From Myrica gale (lineage: Eukaryota; Streptophyta; Magnoliopsida; Fagales; Myricaceae), in assembly GCA_963930655.1 (NCBI GenBank), contig OZ005606.1, positions 15,106,001 to 15,170,000 on the forward strand: a stretch of DNA of 64,000 nucleotides, written 5' to 3'. The notes under the pieces were generated by a model. The model saw only the letters and a program-made list of their open reading frames with translations. It did no database searches and was not told the origin of the DNA. Positions 60,756 to 64,000 of this stretch are shown here, piece by piece. The stretch's first letter is position 1. Each line of letters starts with the position of its first letter. The position numbers were made by a program, and so were the translations under genes.

Positions 60756-61276
60756 TGTGAGACCCCGACTTTATTTCTATCGTTGTAAAACTTATGACCC
60801 TTAAGTTTGTCCAATAATTATTGAGAAAGACATATATGGTTGAATTAATCTAAAACCATGACTAGGTGGGATTTTTCCCTAGCATTTTTATGCATCCTTA
60901 ATTATAATTGAAATGTTATATTGTTGTAGTTCTAATAGTATTAAATTTGAGTATGTGGGATTGATTAAGCTAATCATTTTATTGTTCGAGTATATCCCTA
61001 AGTTCGAAATATTTGGAAGAATTTAATTAGGGGCTCGATTTTTGAAAAATGTATGATTTCTTGAAATAAAGTTGGGAAGGCATGTTAGGGTTAGTTTATG
61101 TAGTGGCAGAAAATAAAATAAAAGAAAAGTGAGGGAGAAAAAAAGGGAACTCAAGTGAAGAAGGGAAAGAAGGGGGAGGGCAGCTTTGTCGTTTCCTTCC
61201 CCAAGCCATTTCACGCCACTTTTCCCCCCCTCTACCGCATTTTTCATTTCATTTTCCCTAACACCCTCACACACCG

Positions 61277-61350
61277 ACGAAAGAAGAAGAAGAAGAAGAA
61301 GAAGAAGAAGAAGAAGAAGAAGAAGAAGAAGAAGAAGAAGAAGAAGAAAA
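61277..61350 (+). repeat. (GAA)n microsatellite
   Basis: More than 20 uninterrupted AAG/GAA triplets extend the purine tract of the family B LTR. Poly-Lys, poly-Arg and poly-Phe frames here are repeat artefacts. Confidence 0.95.
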
Positions 61351-61390
61351 GGAGAGGAGGAAGAAGAAAGATAAAGAGAAGAAAAGAAAG

Positions 61391-63255
61391 GTAGAGTTCG
61401 GCCCTTTGTTGTAAAGATTTTTCTGTTGGGCGAATGAGGTGGATGTTGTGATTTCTTTTGAACTCTTTCATGATATAAGATCTTAAGGTCGTGTTTGCTG
61501 TGATTTTCTGGTGAATGAGGAACTTGGAGGCCATGGTTTGGCTAGATTAGAGTATGGGTTATTGTCCTTGAAGATTTTAGCATGAATGTGGGTGATGTTG
61601 AAGTTGGGAGAAAACACTTGCTGTTGGTTATTGTATTAGGTTGTTTTCTCCTTATCTACATGTTTTCTTAAAGAAGTAGTGTAGATCTTGTATGAAACCA
61701 TGAGGAGATATAGCTAGATCTGGGAAATGGTTCAAGAGAACCATTTATGCACCCTAGGTGTTTGATAAAAAGACCAAGAGAAGAGGGATAAATGCAATAG
61801 CTTAGTTTGAGGATGGAATCATGGTTTTGTTGTAAACTTTGAATTGAAGTTGTAAAAGTAGGAAGAATGTGAGAGAATGGTTGTTGTTATGAGATGTTAA
61901 ATTAGCCTTGGATGTTGGTTGTGACATGAAGAGATTGGGGTTTTGGTTGTTGGGGGTTTGGAAGGTTGAGAAGATCATTGTTGTTGCTGTAATCAACCTC
62001 TGCAGATTTCAAGGCTCGAACTAGGAGTGTATTCTGATGCAATTGAGCTTATCCCATGATCTTGAGAGGATCCTAGATTGTAGGCCTAGGAAATATGAAG
62101 ATTTTAAGTCATACCTTGGGTGATTCCGATAAGTATTGGGGGAGTTATGCTTTGTTCAAGGTCTAAATGTCAAGCTGCCACCAGCCTTGCACGTCCAGAA
62201 TATTGCTTATTTCGGATACCTTTTGGGTGATCAGTTAAAGTCCAAATTTTACGAGTCTAGTCTTGAATTTTAAGTTTATGAAAGAAGAGAATTTTAAGGT
62301 GAAATTCATGTGATTTTGAGGTGTAATGCATAAGTTATGGTGTTTTGAAAATAGGAAGCCGAGCTGGAGGCAGCAACAGTGTTGCCCTAGGATTTTTCAC
62401 CCGATATGAAGTGTTGTTGAAAATGCATGGTAATTTCGATGTATGTGATTTTTATCTTCAATCTTGAACTATGAAAGGAAAATAGTTTAAAAGAAATTTC
62501 ATGCTAGTTGGAGCCGAATAGGCTACTGCCCTTGGTCATTGGTTATACTTTTGTTAAGTTTTCTATAGGTAACATCGCGCTCGACCAGCGTGCGACAGGC
62601 GCTCGAGCGGCCTTAAGGAAATGTGATGGACAGTGTCTTGCCGTTTGACCAACGCTCGAGTGGCCTTTGGAATTTTCACATAATGAGTTGGCGCTCGACC
62701 AGTGCTCGACAGGCGCTCGAGCGGGCCTTGTTAAAATTTCATATATGTTGAATTTGGAGTTCCAATTGAAGATGTGTGAGACCCTATCATTGAGGCTAGT
62801 TGACCAAACCTAGTTAAGAAGATTATTGAGGATAAGAGGGTGGGAATTCGATAGTTGTTAACCCAGACACGGTAAAATGAAAAGTATTGAATAAGAGATA
62901 TTAATCTAGATTGATTGTAGGTTGCTGATTTGGCTTGAAATACTTAGCATGAGATGCTGTTGCTTAATTTCATGAATAGGCTTTGAAATCAATGATGTCG
63001 ATGGGAAGAGTCAGTGTACTTAGTTGTTATGAAGTGAATTGCATAGTGGTCCCATTAGCAACCTTATTGGAGATGTTTGGTGCCTGTCTTCAATTGTTTT
63101 ATGAAAGCCATGTAAAAAAATCTTTTGTAAATGAAATTATATTTTCAAAGATGCGTACTTTTGGAAAACCGAAATGTTAATAAGTATTTCTTCTCGTGTG
63201 TTCTATTTGAATGTTTATCCTTAAGCGTTAAGTAACGAAAGTAACTCGCTTGTAG
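61391..63255 (+). other. putative LTR intron (1865 bp), absent from the 446-2367 copy
   Basis: It begins GAAAAGAAAG|GTAGAG and ends CTCGCTTGTAG|GGGAAGACCC. Joining the outer edges gives exactly the sequence at 1006-1025 of the shorter family B LTR. The segment includes the TCGA repeats (62577-62725) and weakly conserved sequence shared with 9890-10790. Confidence 0.72.
62577..62725 (+). repeat. TCGA-centred repeats with 11-bp period
   Basis: Two triplets of 11-bp units, GCTCGACCAGC / GTGCGACAGGC / GCTCGAGCGGC (62579-62611) and GCTCGACCAGT / GCTCGACAGGC / GCTCGAGCGGG (62693-62725). A degenerate copy lies between (TTTGACCAACGCTCGAGTGGCC, 62644-62665). The block is unusually GC-rich for the surroundings. 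Confidence 0.85.
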
Positions 63256-63614
63256 GGGAAGACCCATTCTAAGATCGAGAGGATCGAAGTAAGTGAAAAC
63301 TTACTATTTAAGAAAACTGGAATGATACATAGCATGTTTTTATGATCAAACATAACATGTTATTTTTATCAAGCATAACAAGTTGTTTATAACTAAGCAT
63401 GACAAGATATTTCTCATCAAGCATGACATAACATACGCATATGCATGAAAGCATGAAAGAAGTTTTTGTGCAAATGAAAGCATGAAAGTTTTACGAGATA
63501 TTTGTTATCAAGCATGACACGTCATAAGCATTTGCATGATTTTCTTGAAAGAAAAAGAAAGATTTGTGCAAATGAAAGCAAGAAAGTTTTATGATAAGTT
63601 AAGTTAAGGGGCTA

Positions 63615-63795
63615 TGGTCATTACCGTACCATCAAGAAGGACACCCACACCGAAGGACGAATGCAAGAAGGATGGGTGAATCCTATAGGTAAGTGCAACC
63701 ACACCGAAGGACGAATGCAAGAAGGTGTGGACCTCCAAGGGTCATGTCTAGCCGCTGAAGGACGAATGTGAGAAGGTGGGCTAGCTCGACCAGAT
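63615..63795 (+). repeat. hairpin array in the right-edge family B LTR
   Basis: Three units: GGACACCCAC / ATGGGTGAATCC, CCACAC / GTGTGG (with ACCTCC beyond), and CTAGCCGC / GGGCTAG, around loops GAAGGACGAATGCAAGAAGG and GAAGGACGAATGTGAGAAGG. Confidence 0.72.
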
Positions 63796-64000
63796 GCAAT
63801 GTCTCCAAGGGAAATAGGGGACAGTTCTGATGGGAACGCACAACCCTGACTTTAGGAGTTAAATGGAGCGCAAGTAGCCCACAAGAAAAGAATTGGATGT
63901 TTTCCAAGATCAAAATCTTTACAAGTGCAAGTACAAGTTTTTAAGAGCAAGTGTATGTGCATATGCACACATGAGCATACATGCACATCAAGAAGTCATG

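Larger units (their letters stand above)
60756..64000 (+). mobile_element. family B LTR (runs off the right edge)
   Basis: It starts TGTGAGACCCCGACTTTATTTC at 60756, after GAAAT. It follows the 446 LTR through its first ~640 bp and again from 63256, and follows the 8004-11493 copy in between (for example CACCCTAGGTGTTTGAT at 61749). The window ends before the 3' terminus, roughly 540 bp short by comparison with 446-2367. It has the putative 1.87 kb intron, a GAA microsatellite, TCGA-centred 11-bp repeats and a hairpin array. Confidence 0.85.

Noticed and set aside
1-64000. tRNA, rRNA or intact host genes
   Set aside because: No cloverleaf-like A/B box pairs or rRNA segments were recognised, and every recognisable coding block belongs to a transposon and is broken.

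Overview
This is plant nuclear DNA, most likely from an angiosperm. It is AT-rich and intergenic, built almost entirely from nested transposable elements: Ty3/Gypsy-type LTR retrotransposons, a Mutator-like element (MULE) and a hAT element. All recognisable coding sequence is transposon-derived and broken. I see no intact host gene, rRNA, tRNA or CRISPR array.

Layout. (1) Bases 1-4021 hold pieces of LTR elements: the end of one LTR (1-263), a solo LTR (446-2367) nested in a second LTR (373-2799), an LTR fragment (2800 to about 3020), and a decayed minus-strand gag with an initiator-Met tRNA primer-binding site (3986-3997) next to its LTR end at 4000. (2) Bases 4022-51611 are four head-to-tail copies of an 11.9 kb unit (11899, 11897, 11897 and 11897 bp), differing at only about nine sites that I could find by eye. 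Each unit carries an Athila/Tat-like Gypsy remnant on the minus strand. That remnant is interrupted by a very long 'family A' LTR (TSD GGCTT), which is itself interrupted by a 3.5 kb 'family B' LTR (TSD ATTAT). The unit ends with the first ~335 bp of a MULE. (3) Bases 51612-58640 are the rest of that MULE: a degenerate GRF zinc-finger gene on the plus strand and a convergent mudrA-like transposase pseudogene on the minus strand, split by a 3828 bp solo family A LTR with an exact 5 bp TSD (ACTGC). (4) Bases 58641-64000 hold a hAT transposase pseudogene cut by a third LTR type (59986), which is cut in turn by another family B LTR (60756 onward, running off the window).

Most unusual content. The family A and B LTRs (about 1.9-5.8 kb without nested insertions) are far more structured than ordinary LTRs. 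They carry conserved GT-AG intron signals, including a 27-nt microexon in family A. One family B copy (446-2367) lacks exactly the GT...AG segment that is present in another copy (61391-63255), so it looks like a reverse-transcribed spliced RNA. A second putative intron has its two ends joined by a complementary pair that covaries between families (GACAC/GTGTC versus GATAC/GTATC). It encloses an array of three or four hairpins that share one loop sequence but have different, internally complementary stems. The family B copy in each repeat unit also has five pairs of the palindrome GTGTCGACAC, every pair spaced exactly 21 bp. Together these suggest a previously undescribed structured and spliced LTR RNA, or a protein-binding array, inside a locus that has recently amplified in tandem.

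All homology calls rest on reading translations and motifs by eye. Family names A and B are local labels.
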